Under the pieces are notes generated by a model that saw only the letters and a list, made by a program, of their open reading frames with translations, did no database searches and was not told where the DNA came from. The position numbers and the translations under genes were made by a program. Shown in pieces: positions 24,686 to 33,688 of a stretch of 64,000 nt of DNA (positions are counted from its first letter, which is position 1; each line of letters opens with the position of its first letter). Source of the stretch: Paenibacillus taichungensis (GTDB lineage: Bacteria; Bacillota; Bacilli; Paenibacillales; Paenibacillaceae); NCBI RefSeq assembly GCF_003287275.1, contig NZ_QEVW01000003.1:124001-188000 (forward strand). The letters run 5' to 3'.

Positions 24686-25674
24686 AACTGTTCTTAAGAG
24701 ATCAGCTACCCCTCATCGGATTTTATTTGCTGCAAATGCTGCTTGTCCCATGTGTATATTGGCTTTCAGGTGAGGATCGCCCCATGAGAATTGTTTTTTA
24801 TGGCATGTTTTTGAGTACAGTGGTATTGCTCGTTTATCTGACCGTGCGTTATTTCCAACTCCATCCATATTACCGCGTGCTCCAGCAGCCACAAAGGCTG
24901 GTACAGGAGCCTTTCCAATCACTCGGTAATGCCCCTGTGGCTAATTCTTTACAGGAATTGATGCATGAACTGGAGCGTAACCGTCAGAATGAGATGGGTC
25001 AATTGCGTATTCATAGTGAGCAGCAGGTTGTATTTATGAACCGTTGGGTCCATCAGATGAAGACCCCCTTGTCCATTATTCAGTTGACCCTGGAAGATGT
25101 GGATGATGATAAAACGGCAGGCAGCATACAGGATGAGCTGGATAAAATGCGCAAAGGGTTGGAAATGGTACTTCATTCTTCACGCCTGGAACAGTTCGAA
25201 GGGGATTTTCGCGTAGAGCTTCTGTCTCTACCCGAGGTGGTTCGAAGCAGCGTAGCCGAGAATCGACGTTTGTTTATTCGCAGAGGAATTACGCCGGATA
25301 TCCGAATGGACAACGAGCTTCAAGTCTATAGTGACTCCAAATGGCTGCGGTTCATGTTTACCCAGATTTTGACCAATGCCGTCAATTACTCAGATAGCAA
25401 AGCAGGTAAAAAAGTCATGATTACTGGCTATATTGAGGAAGAACGAATCGTATTAGATATTCAGGATCAGGGTATCGGCATATCGGCTGAAGATATTCAA
25501 CGTGTGTTTAATCCTTACTTCACCGGAGAACGGGGAAGACAGTATCATGAATCTACGGGTATGGGACTGTATCTGGTCCGTGAGATCAGTACCCGTTTGG
25601 ATAACCAGATTGAATTGTTCTCAAAGCCGGATGAAGGAACATTGGTCCGATTCAGCTGGATCAATCGAAAATAG
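24682..25674 (+). CDS. BceS-like intramembrane-sensing histidine kinase
   Basis: A 330-residue kinase with two close N-terminal membrane helices (about 9-27 and 36-56) and almost no extracellular loop, the hallmark of BceS-type kinases. These sense the state of their partner transporter rather than the antibiotic directly. The phosphoacceptor is H124 in RWVHQMKTPLSII. The HATPase part has NAVNYS, DQGIGI and STGMGLYLV. It is coupled to the regulator by an ATGA overlap and ends about 170 nt before the ABC ATPase gene. Confidence 0.92.
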   Translation: MKLFLRDQLPLIGFYLLQMLLVPCVYWLSGEDRPMRIVFYGMFLSTVVLLVYLTVRYFQLHPYYRVLQQPQRLVQEPFQSLGNAPVANSLQELMHELERNRQNEMGQLRIHSEQQVVFMNRWVHQMKTPLSIIQLTLEDVDDDKTAGSIQDELDKMRKGLEMVLHSSRLEQFEGDFRVELLSLPEVVRSSVAENRRLFIRRGITPDIRMDNELQVYSDSKWLRFMFTQILTNAVNYSDSKAGKKVMITGYIEEERIVLDIQDQGIGISAEDIQRVFNPYFTGERGRQYHESTGMGLYLVREISTRLDNQIELFSKPDEGTLVRFSWINRK

Positions 25675-25733
25675 AGGTGCTTTGCCTATGGGTGAGGTGC
25701 TTTTTTTTATGGAATAGGAAGAAGGGGGAACAT

Positions 25734-25767
25734 AACCTTAAACGCTTTGTAAGGAAAGTTTAAGGTT
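25734..25767 (+). promoter_or_regulatory. Inverted repeat before the BceAB-like transporter genes
   Basis: AACCTTAAAC (25734-25743) and GTTTAAGGTT (25758-25767) are perfect 10-bp inverted arms separated by 14 nt. Location between kinase and transporter genes fits a binding site of the BceR-like regulator. The sequence is not the textbook B. subtilis BceR site. Confidence 0.6.
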
Positions 25768-25847
25768 AATCGATAGCAGGGCTGTAGGAGGTCGTTTAGG
25801 ATAAGGATATGAAAACAAAGCATAGTTTAGTTGGAGGGGAAACACCT

Positions 25848-26618
25848 ATGGAAATGTTGCAAGTTTCGGCACTAAACAAAGTGTATCAGGGCAAAGTGCA
25901 GACTCAAGCCCTTAGTGATATTCATCTGACCATCAAGCAGGGTGAATTTGTAGGGATTATGGGACCATCGGGCAGTGGGAAAACGACGTTGCTCAATATG
26001 GTCTCGACCATTGATGAGCCAAGTTCAGGCAAGGTGATGATTAATGGCATGAATCCGTTTGATATGAAAAAGAAAGAACTCGCCATGTTCCGACGCCGGG
26101 AACTCGGGTTTGTATTTCAGGATTTTAATCTGCTCGATACCTTGACCGTTGCTGAAAATATAGTACTCCCGTTGACGCTGGACAAGGTCAAGCTGAAGGA
26201 GATGGAGAGCAGACTCGATCGGATTACCACTCACCTTGGAATTGATCACATTCTGGATAAACGCGTTTATGAAATCTCGGGCGGACAGCGGCAGCGTACA
26301 GCCATTGCCAGGGCCATGATTAATATGCCATCCATTGTACTTGCCGATGAACCGACAGGTGCACTGGACTCCACGTCATCTCAAGCGGTAATGGAATCAC
26401 TTGAACAGATCAACCAGCAAGAGAAAACAACGATTATGTTGGTCACACATGATCCACTTGCCGCAAGTTATTGCCATCGAATTGTGTTTATCAAGGATGG
26501 CAAGCTCGCAGCCGAGGTGCATCGTGGTGATAACCGCCAGACGTTTTTTCAACGGATTATTGATACATTATCCTTCTGGGGAGGGAATTCGCATGAGCTT
26601 TCCTCAGTTCGCCTTTAA
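25848..26618 (+). CDS. BceA-like ABC transporter ATPase
   Basis: A 256-residue ATPase of the antimicrobial-peptide detoxification type. Walker A is GPSGSGKTT, Q-loop FVFQDFNLLDTLTVAENI, signature EISGGQRQRTAIARA and Walker B IVLADEPTGALDS, followed by the switch histidine in VTHD. The frame begins at 25809, but GGAGGGG is correctly placed for the ATG at 25848 (or 25854). The C-terminal end overlaps the permease gene by 26 nt. It energises the permease, which both removes the peptide from its lipid target and signals to the kinase in this family. Confidence 0.93.
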   Translation: MEMLQVSALNKVYQGKVQTQALSDIHLTIKQGEFVGIMGPSGSGKTTLLNMVSTIDEPSSGKVMINGMNPFDMKKKELAMFRRRELGFVFQDFNLLDTLTVAENIVLPLTLDKVKLKEMESRLDRITTHLGIDHILDKRVYEISGGQRQRTAIARAMINMPSIVLADEPTGALDSTSSQAVMESLEQINQQEKTTIMLVTHDPLAASYCHRIVFIKDGKLAAEVHRGDNRQTFFQRIIDTLSFWGGNSHELSSVRL

Positions 26619-28542
26619 CAACATTCGCCGGAACGGGCGAGCGTACATTGCCTTTTTCCTAAGCAGTGCATTTATGGTCATGATATTCTTCGCGTATGCG
26701 ATGTTTATCTACCATCCGTTTGTTGAGAAATTGCCAATTGGCAAGACCACCGCAGCGGGAATGCAGGTTGCCTCCGTCATCGTATACGTTTTTGCAATCT
26801 TCTTTGTTATGTATTCCATTAGTGCTTTTCTGAAATCACGGAACAAGGAATTCGGTATTCTAACCATCTTGGGCGCGGAACCGGGACAGATTCGAAGACT
26901 GGTCATTCTGGAAAATATGTTTATCGGATGTCTGTCCATTGTGGCTGGAATAGGTGGAGGTATGTTATTATCCAAGCTGTTCCTCATGTTAACCACCCGA
27001 TTTATCGGTATGGAAGATCTGCCTTTTTATTTCCCTGTGAAGGCCATGTTGATTACGGTGATTGCTTTTTTAGTACTGTTCTTTTGCATTTCTCTATTCA
27101 CACTGGTCTTTATCGGAAATAAGCGGACATTGGAGCTACTAACGGGTACGAACAAACCCAAAAAGGAACCTAAAGCATCTTGGGTATTCTCTATTCTTGG
27201 GCTTGCGCTTCTGGCTACGGGATTCATTGTGCTATACGGCAGTTTGTCGGGTGAGAGCATTCTGATCGCTGCTGTGACAGGCATTGCCGGTACGTATTTT
27301 TTCTATTCGCAGCTTTCCGTGCTGGCCATTCGTCTGTTGAAGCGTAATCGCAAACGGGTGTGGCATGGTACACGCTTGCTGTGGATTTCCGAGATGAGTT
27401 ATAAAATAAAAGATAACGCACGCATGCTGTTTATGGTGACGGTAGTTATTGCGATTGCTTCCATGAGTGCAGTAGTCATTTTGTCGCTGGATCAACAGAA
27501 TCGACAAGTATTTAGAGATAACCAGTTTCCGATTCGTTATAACGTGTACAGTGCATCGGAAGAGCCTAACATGGCACCCGTCAATGAGGTTCTTGATGCT
27601 GCGGGTCTTCAATATCAGGAAGCTTATCTGGAATATTTTTGGACAAGTACGGATGACAATGGCATCAGTGTGATGTCTATAAGTGATTTCAACCAGTTCA
27701 ACACAATCCAGAACAAACCGATATATACTCTCGCAGATCATGACAGTATATTCATTGATTCACGCAATGCGGAGAAGCCACGACACGAAGAAAGATTTCG
27801 TGCTTATGCCAAGGGTGATCAGTTAACGTTGGCTATGAATTCAGGGCCTGTTACACTCGATATTAAATACACTGAAATTGAACCGGAATTCTACGGGCTT
27901 CTGTATACCTCAGCCCTAGTTATTGTAAGTGATAAAGAGTTTAAGGCTCTTGCCGGACAATTGGACAAAGATGCTGTTTCCGGTAAATATCTTTATCATA
28001 TCCCTTCATGGGGGGGATCAGTGCCTGGTCGGCAATCATCGGAAGTGATGGTGAGCGATCGTTTGGAGGGCATGGATGAGATCATTAGAAATAACTCTAA
28101 TGATAAAGACTTTTCCGGCTTTTTCACGACGCGATATGCCGATTTCGAAGCATTCAGACAGACAACGGCACTTTTTACCTTTTTGGGGATATTCATTGGA
28201 CTGATTTTCTCCATCTCTTCAGCCAGTTTTCTGTATTTCAGACTGCATACGGATCTGGAGGCAGATGGGAAAATGGTGCACTCTCTCTCGAAAATGGGGC
28301 TTAGCTTTCAAGAGATGAAACGATCATCGACGATCCAGATTGCCATTCTTTTTTTCTTCCCGATTCTGATCTCAATTGTTGAAACGCTCGTTGTTGTTAA
28401 GCCGTTTCTGACTGAATTCGGTATTACGAATTATACTGTTCCGGTATTAACCGTATTTGGTGCATTTCTGCTGGCACAGACCTTCTATTTCTTCGTCATT
28501 CGTTCAAGATATATATCTTCACTACGCAAAATGATGGTTTAG
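26593..28542 (+). CDS. BceB-like ABC transporter permease
   Basis: A 649-residue permease with the BceB layout: about ten membrane helices and a large extracytoplasmic domain of about 200 residues between helices 7 and 8 (about residues 300-510), the part that recognises the peptide and the kinase. The N-terminus, SFPQFAFNNIRRNGRAYIAFF in pieces, is typical of the family. The start at 26593 (GAGGG ahead) lies inside the end of the ATPase gene; the longer open frame upstream is shadow sequence. Substrates in this family include bacitracin, lantibiotics and mannopeptimycin-type compounds; which applies here cannot be told. Confidence 0.92.
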   Translation: MSFPQFAFNNIRRNGRAYIAFFLSSAFMVMIFFAYAMFIYHPFVEKLPIGKTTAAGMQVASVIVYVFAIFFVMYSISAFLKSRNKEFGILTILGAEPGQIRRLVILENMFIGCLSIVAGIGGGMLLSKLFLMLTTRFIGMEDLPFYFPVKAMLITVIAFLVLFFCISLFTLVFIGNKRTLELLTGTNKPKKEPKASWVFSILGLALLATGFIVLYGSLSGESILIAAVTGIAGTYFFYSQLSVLAIRLLKRNRKRVWHGTRLLWISEMSYKIKDNARMLFMVTVVIAIASMSAVVILSLDQQNRQVFRDNQFPIRYNVYSASEEPNMAPVNEVLDAAGLQYQEAYLEYFWTSTDDNGISVMSISDFNQFNTIQNKPIYTLADHDSIFIDSRNAEKPRHEERFRAYAKGDQLTLAMNSGPVTLDIKYTEIEPEFYGLLYTSALVIVSDKEFKALAGQLDKDAVSGKYLYHIPSWGGSVPGRQSSEVMVSDRLEGMDEIIRNNSNDKDFSGFFTTRYADFEAFRQTTALFTFLGIFIGLIFSISSASFLYFRLHTDLEADGKMVHSLSKMGLSFQEMKRSSTIQIAILFFFPILISIVETLVVVKPFLTEFGITNYTVPVLTVFGAFLLAQTFYFFVIRSRYISSLRKMMV

Positions 28543-28647
28543 AGTTAGCGGTTTTTTATTAACCTGGTCATGTCCCCTGTTTTTGTTGTCTATGCTCCGG
28601 TTAATGGAGTGATAGATCATATATGAACATGAGAGGGGTCATCCCGG

Positions 28648-29379
28648 ATGTGGACTGCATTCATGTGGGGCGGCATCTCCGCCTCGGCTGTTGTCATAGG
28701 AGCACTTGCTGCGCTGTTTCTAAAAATTCCGAAACGAGTTATTGGCTGGATCATGGCTTTTGGTACAGGGACCCTGATTGGTGCAGCCGCATTTGAATTA
28801 ATTGGGGATGCGCTCAATGATGGGGGGATTGTGCCGACGGCGATTGGATTTACCTCAGGGGCCGTAGTGTACACGCTGTTCGATTTGCTCATTTCCAGTA
28901 AAGGGGGAGCGGGGCGCAAGCGTTCGGAAAAGGCCGGGAACGGAGATTCCAGCCAGAGCGGACTTGGCATATTTGCAGGGACGGTCATGGATGCCATTCC
29001 CGAATCAATCATGTTGGGGGCCAGTCTGCTCGCCGGGAACGGTGTCAGTGTGGTGTTGGTTGTTTCTATCTTTGTCAGCAATATTCCTGAAGGCCTGTCC
29101 AGTACGGTTGGATTACAACACAATAAATACTCCCGCTCCAGGATTATCCTCATGTGGCTGGGTGTACTGATCATCTCTGCACTTGCTGCATTGGGAGGAT
29201 ATATGTTCCTGGAGCAGCTCCCCGATGAGATGGCCGCGGCTATTGGGGCATTTGCCGGAGGAGGCATTATTGCGATGATCTGCTCCACCATGATGCCGGA
29301 AGCGTTCGAAGAAGGTGGGCCGGTAGTGGGTTTTATCGCTTCCATGGGATTGCTTGTATCCCTTTTGCTTGACCTTTGA
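28648..29379 (+). CDS. ZIP-family divalent metal transporter
   Basis: A 243-residue, eight-helix ZIP protein that moves zinc or related metals into the cytoplasm. The metal-binding helices are visible as DAIPESIMLG (TM4) and NIPEGLSS (TM5), with TM2 GTGTLIGAAAFELI. Between TM3 and TM4 is a short Lys/Arg/Gly-rich cytosolic loop (SSKGGAGRKRSEKAGN) instead of the usual histidine-rich one. GAGAGGGG precedes the start at 28648. It stands alone, with a terminator behind it. No Zur-type operator was recognised in front. Confidence 0.9.
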   Translation: MWTAFMWGGISASAVVIGALAALFLKIPKRVIGWIMAFGTGTLIGAAAFELIGDALNDGGIVPTAIGFTSGAVVYTLFDLLISSKGGAGRKRSEKAGNGDSSQSGLGIFAGTVMDAIPESIMLGASLLAGNGVSVVLVVSIFVSNIPEGLSSTVGLQHNKYSRSRIILMWLGVLIISALAALGGYMFLEQLPDEMAAAIGAFAGGGIIAMICSTMMPEAFEEGGPVVGFIASMGLLVSLLLDL

Positions 29380-29400
29380 TTCATTCAGTTTAATAGGGGA

Positions 29401-29446
29401 AAGAGTACCTTTCAGATGATGATCTGGAGTAAGGTGCTCTTTTTTA
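29401..29446 (+). terminator. Terminator after the ZIP gene
   Basis: AAGAGTACCTT (29401-29411) pairs with AAGGTGCTCTT with one G-U pair and ends in a T run. Confidence 0.82.
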
Positions 29447-29566
29447 CGTTATGTTTTCTTGTGCTAATCCCTGGAGTTACATATAATTTTAGGTAGAACA
29501 ACTGGGAAATGTTGAGTGATTGCTTTTAGCGATTGTCATCATGCAGGGAAAAGGCAGGGATTGAAA

Positions 29567-30175
29567 ATGAAACGTTTCGAGGATGAAGGGGCTTATAAAT
29601 ACAGCTTCTACGCTGTTCTTCACCGGGGAGAGCAGATCGATGTGAAATGTAAACCATGCGGCGGGCACGCCTTTATTGTCACTGAAGAAGATCATCTAGC
29701 ATGGAAATGTTCGCAATGTTACGCTCATGGAATTCAAGAGACAGAGTATCAGTACAATGCCAAGAGCAATTGCATCCGGTGTGAGCGCTGGTTCAATGTT
29801 GAAGTGACGGATGAGAAAAAGATAAATCACAAATCGTCACATATCGAATGCCCGCACTGCGGGACAATTAATGAGGTCGAATTACATAAAAAGCCAGCAT
29901 ACCGAGGGTATTATCCCGATATACGGGATGGGCGCGACCCTGTTTTTGATATGGAATTGTATTTTCTGGACGATGTCAGAGGTAAGGTGGTATGGGCTGT
30001 TAATCGGGAGCATTTAAACTATCTGATTTCATATATTTCGGCTGATTTGCGCGTGAAACCTGGAAATGCACCTTTAAAGACGGCTTCACATTCCATCCCC
30101 GCTTATATTAAGAACGCCAAGAACAGGGAGCTGGTTGTCCGCACATTGACCAAACTTCAGCATAAAACTGGATAA
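29567..30175 (+). CDS. Uncharacterised double zinc-ribbon protein
   Basis: A 202-residue protein with two four-cysteine zinc-ribbon patterns: C28/C31 with C48/C51, and C69/C72 with C95/C98. The rest has no motif I recognise; the segment after 120 (MELYFLDDVRGKVVWAVNREHLNYL) is mixed alpha/beta and the end is basic. Its domain content suggests nucleic-acid or protein binding, but function is unknown. ATG at 29567 follows CAGGGA; a longer frame from 29516 is less likely. It opens the accessory run of rightward genes up to about 35.8 kb. Confidence 0.75.
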   Translation: MKRFEDEGAYKYSFYAVLHRGEQIDVKCKPCGGHAFIVTEEDHLAWKCSQCYAHGIQETEYQYNAKSNCIRCERWFNVEVTDEKKINHKSSHIECPHCGTINEVELHKKPAYRGYYPDIRDGRDPVFDMELYFLDDVRGKVVWAVNREHLNYLISYISADLRVKPGNAPLKTASHSIPAYIKNAKNRELVVRTLTKLQHKTG

Positions 30176-30209
30176 ACCAGCAGAACGCGAGTCGTAAAGG
30201 AGGATGATC

Positions 30210-30863
30210 ATGAAATTCCGTTTAAAGATTACGATATTTGCTGTGATAATAGGCGTATTACTCATTCCAACCTATTTCATTTTACAGACGTATGGTGTGT
30301 TTCAAAAAGAGAAGGTACTCTCTGATTATGCTCTTGCTGTCGACGTGAATGGCAAATCCTATGAAGCCTGGCCACTCATCAACAGTTTCGCTGCCATGGA
30401 TAAAGAGGAGGACAACAGGCAGTTATATTATCGGGTAGATATGAATCATATTCAATATCTTTTTCACATCGCTTATCAGGAGTTTGATGTTCGACCGAAT
30501 GAAGATAATCCCTATCTGGCGGGTACAGTAAGCTATCATTCCACACAAAATGAATATGTAAAATCCGAAAAGCAATATACCAATGCCAAAGATTTTACAA
30601 CGGTGTTGAATTTTTATAATAAGGACAAAGAGGTGATTTATACTTATCAAAATACTGGAAAAGGCGATGGACAGCTGGTCCAATCCATCATTCATCAGGG
30701 GATGAGTCGTTCTAGCAATGGAGGCAGCGAAGCTGCTCGTGATCCTTATATCAACATTACGGCTTTGTTCCATGATAAGTTAGACATCGATGTGAAGTTG
30801 GAAGTGGATGAAGAACATAAAGTTGTAACCATTCGAATGAATAAAGCGGAGGCGAGATCATGA
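30210..30863 (+). CDS. Uncharacterised membrane-anchored protein
   Basis: A 217-residue protein with one N-terminal membrane segment (about residues 7-27) and an extracytoplasmic remainder without cysteines or a recognised domain. AAAGGAGG fits the ATG at 30210; an ATG at 30204 touches the ribosome site and is rejected. The stop overlaps the next start by four bases, so the two genes are coupled. It might belong with the immunity-like genes that follow, but this is only context. Confidence 0.72.
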   Translation: MKFRLKITIFAVIIGVLLIPTYFILQTYGVFQKEKVLSDYALAVDVNGKSYEAWPLINSFAAMDKEEDNRQLYYRVDMNHIQYLFHIAYQEFDVRPNEDNPYLAGTVSYHSTQNEYVKSEKQYTNAKDFTTVLNFYNKDKEVIYTYQNTGKGDGQLVQSIIHQGMSRSSNGGSEAARDPYINITALFHDKLDIDVKLEVDEEHKVVTIRMNKAEARS

Positions 30864-31417
30864 ATTTATTTGGTGTACATAAAGGACCTACATATTTGGA
30901 AGGTTTGGTTCGGGAGATTTCAGATGCTCAGACTCATGAAATTGAATGGAAATGCAAGTTGCAAACGAGCGATGGTCATGACAAGTTCCATATCTTTTAT
31001 TATGGTGACTTAACCGAAGATGATCTGATAACCTGGCATGATTCGACACCACTCATCGTATATGCGGAGCATACCTTAACAGGAGAGCGTTACTTACTCA
31101 TAGATTCAGCCAAGCACGGTTATGATGCCATGTTGTGTGAGACATATCCGGAGGAAGAATTGAATAACAGGTCGCTACGCCCATACCTGGACGTCGAAGG
31201 AGAAGACATATTTGAAGTACAGTTATCTGCCTTTTACAACGTGCCGTGGGATGAAGAGTTCGGAGAAGATGTGGATGAAGACGGAACCTACGAATTAATT
31301 ACGGGAGAGCGCATGGATTTTGAGCTGGTGAAACGTGATGGCTATGATGCATTTGCCATTAGCATTGTAAACCGCAAGGGTGTACTAACCGAGATTGTGC
31401 AGGAAGAACTGGCTTAG
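30860..31417 (+). CDS. Uncharacterised acidic protein coupled to the preceding gene
   Basis: A 185-residue, strongly acidic, soluble protein (for example EEFGEDVDEDGTYELITGERMDFELV). No family is recognised. It starts inside the stop codon of the membrane-anchored gene, an arrangement often seen for interacting pairs. A size below 200 residues and high acidity are common in immunity proteins, but I cannot place it in one of the named families. Confidence 0.7.
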   Translation: MNLFGVHKGPTYLEGLVREISDAQTHEIEWKCKLQTSDGHDKFHIFYYGDLTEDDLITWHDSTPLIVYAEHTLTGERYLLIDSAKHGYDAMLCETYPEEELNNRSLRPYLDVEGEDIFEVQLSAFYNVPWDEEFGEDVDEDGTYELITGERMDFELVKRDGYDAFAISIVNRKGVLTEIVQEELA

Positions 31418-31499
31418 CTTTAACCTGTTTGAATTACGGACTGACTGAATGAAATGAAATGTCGTGATTGAACGAGACGATCGTAGGGAGATGTCGTGA

Positions 31500-32252
31500 A
31501 TGTATATAGTAACTCGTGCGTTGAAGCCCGTACCGGCGAAGGAACTGGATCATTTTGAACAACAGCATTCCATCTCGTTACCTGCGTCATATCGCCTATG
31601 GCTGGAGCAATACGGGGAAGGAACATACACGGGCTGGATGAATGTACAGCGGCCGGATTATGAGGTATTGAAACCTTTTGCTGAATATGATTTTTGGATG
31701 CACACGGAGGATACACCGGTTACTCAGGTTCAGCTACAGGAGTGTATCAGTATCGGCAGTTCGGTGGATGGTGATTTCCTGGCCATTCATCCAGATGTGA
31801 AGGGGTTGTTATGGCTCCCTCGTCATGATGAGCATATTGTCCTGTGGACGTGCTCTGAAGCAGACTTTGGAGAGACTTTGGACCGGATCTATTGCGGATA
31901 TTACCATCAGGATAAATCGCTGACTCCGGCGTATTTTGAACCCTGGAACGAAGTGCGAAACCACACGTTCTACCACTTGGTTAACGTTGAGCGGGAAGGC
32001 TCCATGAAAGAACTGGCCGATTTGTGTAAGAGTAAATTCAAGTGGGATGCAGTGATGGAAAATGAGTACACATGTAAGCTTTTTATGCTCTCCATGGGCG
32101 GATATTTACGTTTTAATTATGCGAATGGCAGAGAAATTGCCCTTTTCTACGAAGAGATGCATGGGACAGAAGGTGCGAGGGATCACGAACTGGATCAATT
32201 TTTGCGGGAACATCACTGTACAGTCATCAATAGAGGCGGAGTGGAGGAATAA
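31500..32252 (+). CDS. SUKH (SMI1/KNR4)-family protein
   Basis: A 250-residue protein whose first 130 residues follow the SUKH pattern: an initial helix with HFEQQHSISLPASYRLWLEQYGEGTYTG, where many members have LPxdyrxfl..yGgG, and then a tryptophan-bearing core. In bacteria SUKH proteins are mostly immunity partners of polymorphic toxins. The C-terminal 100 residues (MKELADLCKSKFKWDAV onward) are extra and unassigned. A second SUKH gene lies 1.5 kb downstream. No toxin gene is nearby, so it would be an orphan immunity protein. Confidence 0.75.
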   Translation: MYIVTRALKPVPAKELDHFEQQHSISLPASYRLWLEQYGEGTYTGWMNVQRPDYEVLKPFAEYDFWMHTEDTPVTQVQLQECISIGSSVDGDFLAIHPDVKGLLWLPRHDEHIVLWTCSEADFGETLDRIYCGYYHQDKSLTPAYFEPWNEVRNHTFYHLVNVEREGSMKELADLCKSKFKWDAVMENEYTCKLFMLSMGGYLRFNYANGREIALFYEEMHGTEGARDHELDQFLREHHCTVINRGGVEE

Positions 32253-32255
32253 CAA

Positions 32256-33557
32256 TTGAATTGGTTGAAAGAAAATATTGCAGAAACGTGGCGAAGTGAA
32301 GGCAAACGATACGCAAAAGATGTCAATGCATTTGTACGCAGAGGCATGGCAGGAGAGCAACAGGATGAATCGGAGCTTGCGGAGGATGCCAGAACGCAGA
32401 TCAGCACTGAAGTGTGGGAGATGGTGAAGCAAGCCAATCTTCAAGGGGATTTGGAACGGCTCCGGCTTGAACTGCCTGCTGCAACATGGCCAATGAACGA
32501 ACATTTTCAATCTGCCATGCAGGCCGTTCGGGTAGTAGGTTATCTGAACACAGAAACAATAGTATTCACAACTGGCACCTTCACGGAGAATGGCTGTGTA
32601 TATACGGCTGATCCAAACGGATGTTTGCCATTCTCTCATTATTCCTTCGCAGGTTGTTCGTCAGACGGTGTAGATTATGCGCTGGCCGGATCGGATGGTA
32701 TTCGCATCATCAGACAACCAGATCGTCAACTGGAAGGAAAAGAGCTTGCGGTGTATCGCTGGGAAGATATTCAATCCAGTATTCAGAAGGCTTTGCCACG
32801 CATTGAATCCCTTGCTGACTGTGAGCATCCGGAACGTACACTTGAAGGACTTATTCCATTCAATGATGGGAGATCCGTTCTTATCTTCTCCAATTATGGA
32901 ATCTACCTGGTGGAGCAAGATCAGGTATCCCTGCTGCACCCGGATCTTGCAGAGATCGAAGAATACGAGTTGGAAGATACACAGATTGATATGGGTCATG
33001 CAGCAGTCTCACGTGACGGCCGCTGGATTGCCTACGGCAGCCAGGTGAGCAACCATATGGTTCTGGATCGAGAACAGAATAAGACGTATTCGCTTTATCC
33101 TGAATCCAGCTATCCTCATTATGCGGTATTCACCGCAGACAGCTTGAAGGTATGGTTTAATGCCTGTCATTTTTATAATGGCGCTACAATACAAGTTCAG
33201 CTGGAAATGATCGATGGTAATGAGAGTAAGGAAGATTGGCCAGTAATGGATGAGAATGCCCGTGTTTACGCTGCAGTAGAATTGGATGCAGGTATAGTGC
33301 TTGGTGACGCGTACGGCTATTTATATTGTGTGAATGGTGATGGGCAGGAAGTGTGGAGACATTTTGTAGGCAGCACCATCTATTCCTTGGCGAGCTCTCC
33401 TGACCAGTCCAAACTTGCGGTGGGTACGTTCGGTGGCATGCTGCATATTCTCGATCTGCACTCTGATCAGATGGATGAGTATGCCATAGGCACAGGCACC
33501 CTCCGTGAAATTGAGCGCTTCGTGTTATGGCGTGGAGATGAACCTTTACGTTGGTGA
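32256..33557 (+). CDS. Beta-propeller-like protein of unknown function
   Basis: A 433-residue protein with a helical, charged N-terminal 75 residues and then repeated short beta-rich units with WD40/PQQ flavour: SRDGRWIAYGSQV, AVFTADSLKVWFNA, DAYGYLYCVNGDGQEVWRH and SSPDQSKLAVGTFGGMLHILD. No catalytic motif or signal peptide is seen, so it is probably a cytosolic binding scaffold. The start is a TTG at 32256, 8 nt after GGAGG and 3 nt after the SUKH stop, so the two are probably cotranscribed. Confidence 0.7.
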   Translation: MNWLKENIAETWRSEGKRYAKDVNAFVRRGMAGEQQDESELAEDARTQISTEVWEMVKQANLQGDLERLRLELPAATWPMNEHFQSAMQAVRVVGYLNTETIVFTTGTFTENGCVYTADPNGCLPFSHYSFAGCSSDGVDYALAGSDGIRIIRQPDRQLEGKELAVYRWEDIQSSIQKALPRIESLADCEHPERTLEGLIPFNDGRSVLIFSNYGIYLVEQDQVSLLHPDLAEIEEYELEDTQIDMGHAAVSRDGRWIAYGSQVSNHMVLDREQNKTYSLYPESSYPHYAVFTADSLKVWFNACHFYNGATIQVQLEMIDGNESKEDWPVMDENARVYAAVELDAGIVLGDAYGYLYCVNGDGQEVWRHFVGSTIYSLASSPDQSKLAVGTFGGMLHILDLHSDQMDEYAIGTGTLREIERFVLWRGDEPLRW

Positions 33558-33588
33558 ACACCAATGATCGAAGATTGGGTAAGGTACT

Positions 33589-33672
33589 ATGGTCCTGATC
33601 GAAGGCGTAGGGGAAGAAGAGGCGTTCTGGGGATATCAGGAGTATGTGCGGGAACGGGTAGAACCGAGTTGA
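33589..33672 (+). pseudogene. Possible C-terminal gene remnant
   Basis: A 27-codon frame, MVLIEGVGEEEAFWGYQEYVRERVEPS in two blocks (MVLIEGVGEEEAFWG, YQEYVRERVEPS), reads like the amphipathic end of a real protein and stops at 33672. It lies in the 131-nt gap between the propeller-like gene and the second SUKH gene and could be what remains of a deleted immunity gene. Too short to be sure. Confidence 0.2.
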
Positions 33673-33688
33673 AAAGGGAGGCATGTGT

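Noticed and set aside
25675-25715. Terminator after the BceS-like kinase gene
   Set aside because: The repeated GGTGC is a direct, not inverted, repeat; although T8 follows, no stable stem is evident.
28543-28647. ATTAACC/GGTTAAT inverted repeat before the ZIP gene as an operator or terminator
   Set aside because: The arms are only 7 bp and about 40 nt apart, with no promoter logic; likely chance in AT-rich DNA.
28617-29384. 255-codon minus-strand frame covering the ZIP gene
   Set aside because: Composition (Pro/Ser/Met-rich, no domains) is typical of the reverse of a membrane-protein gene; the plus-strand ZIP motifs are unmistakable.
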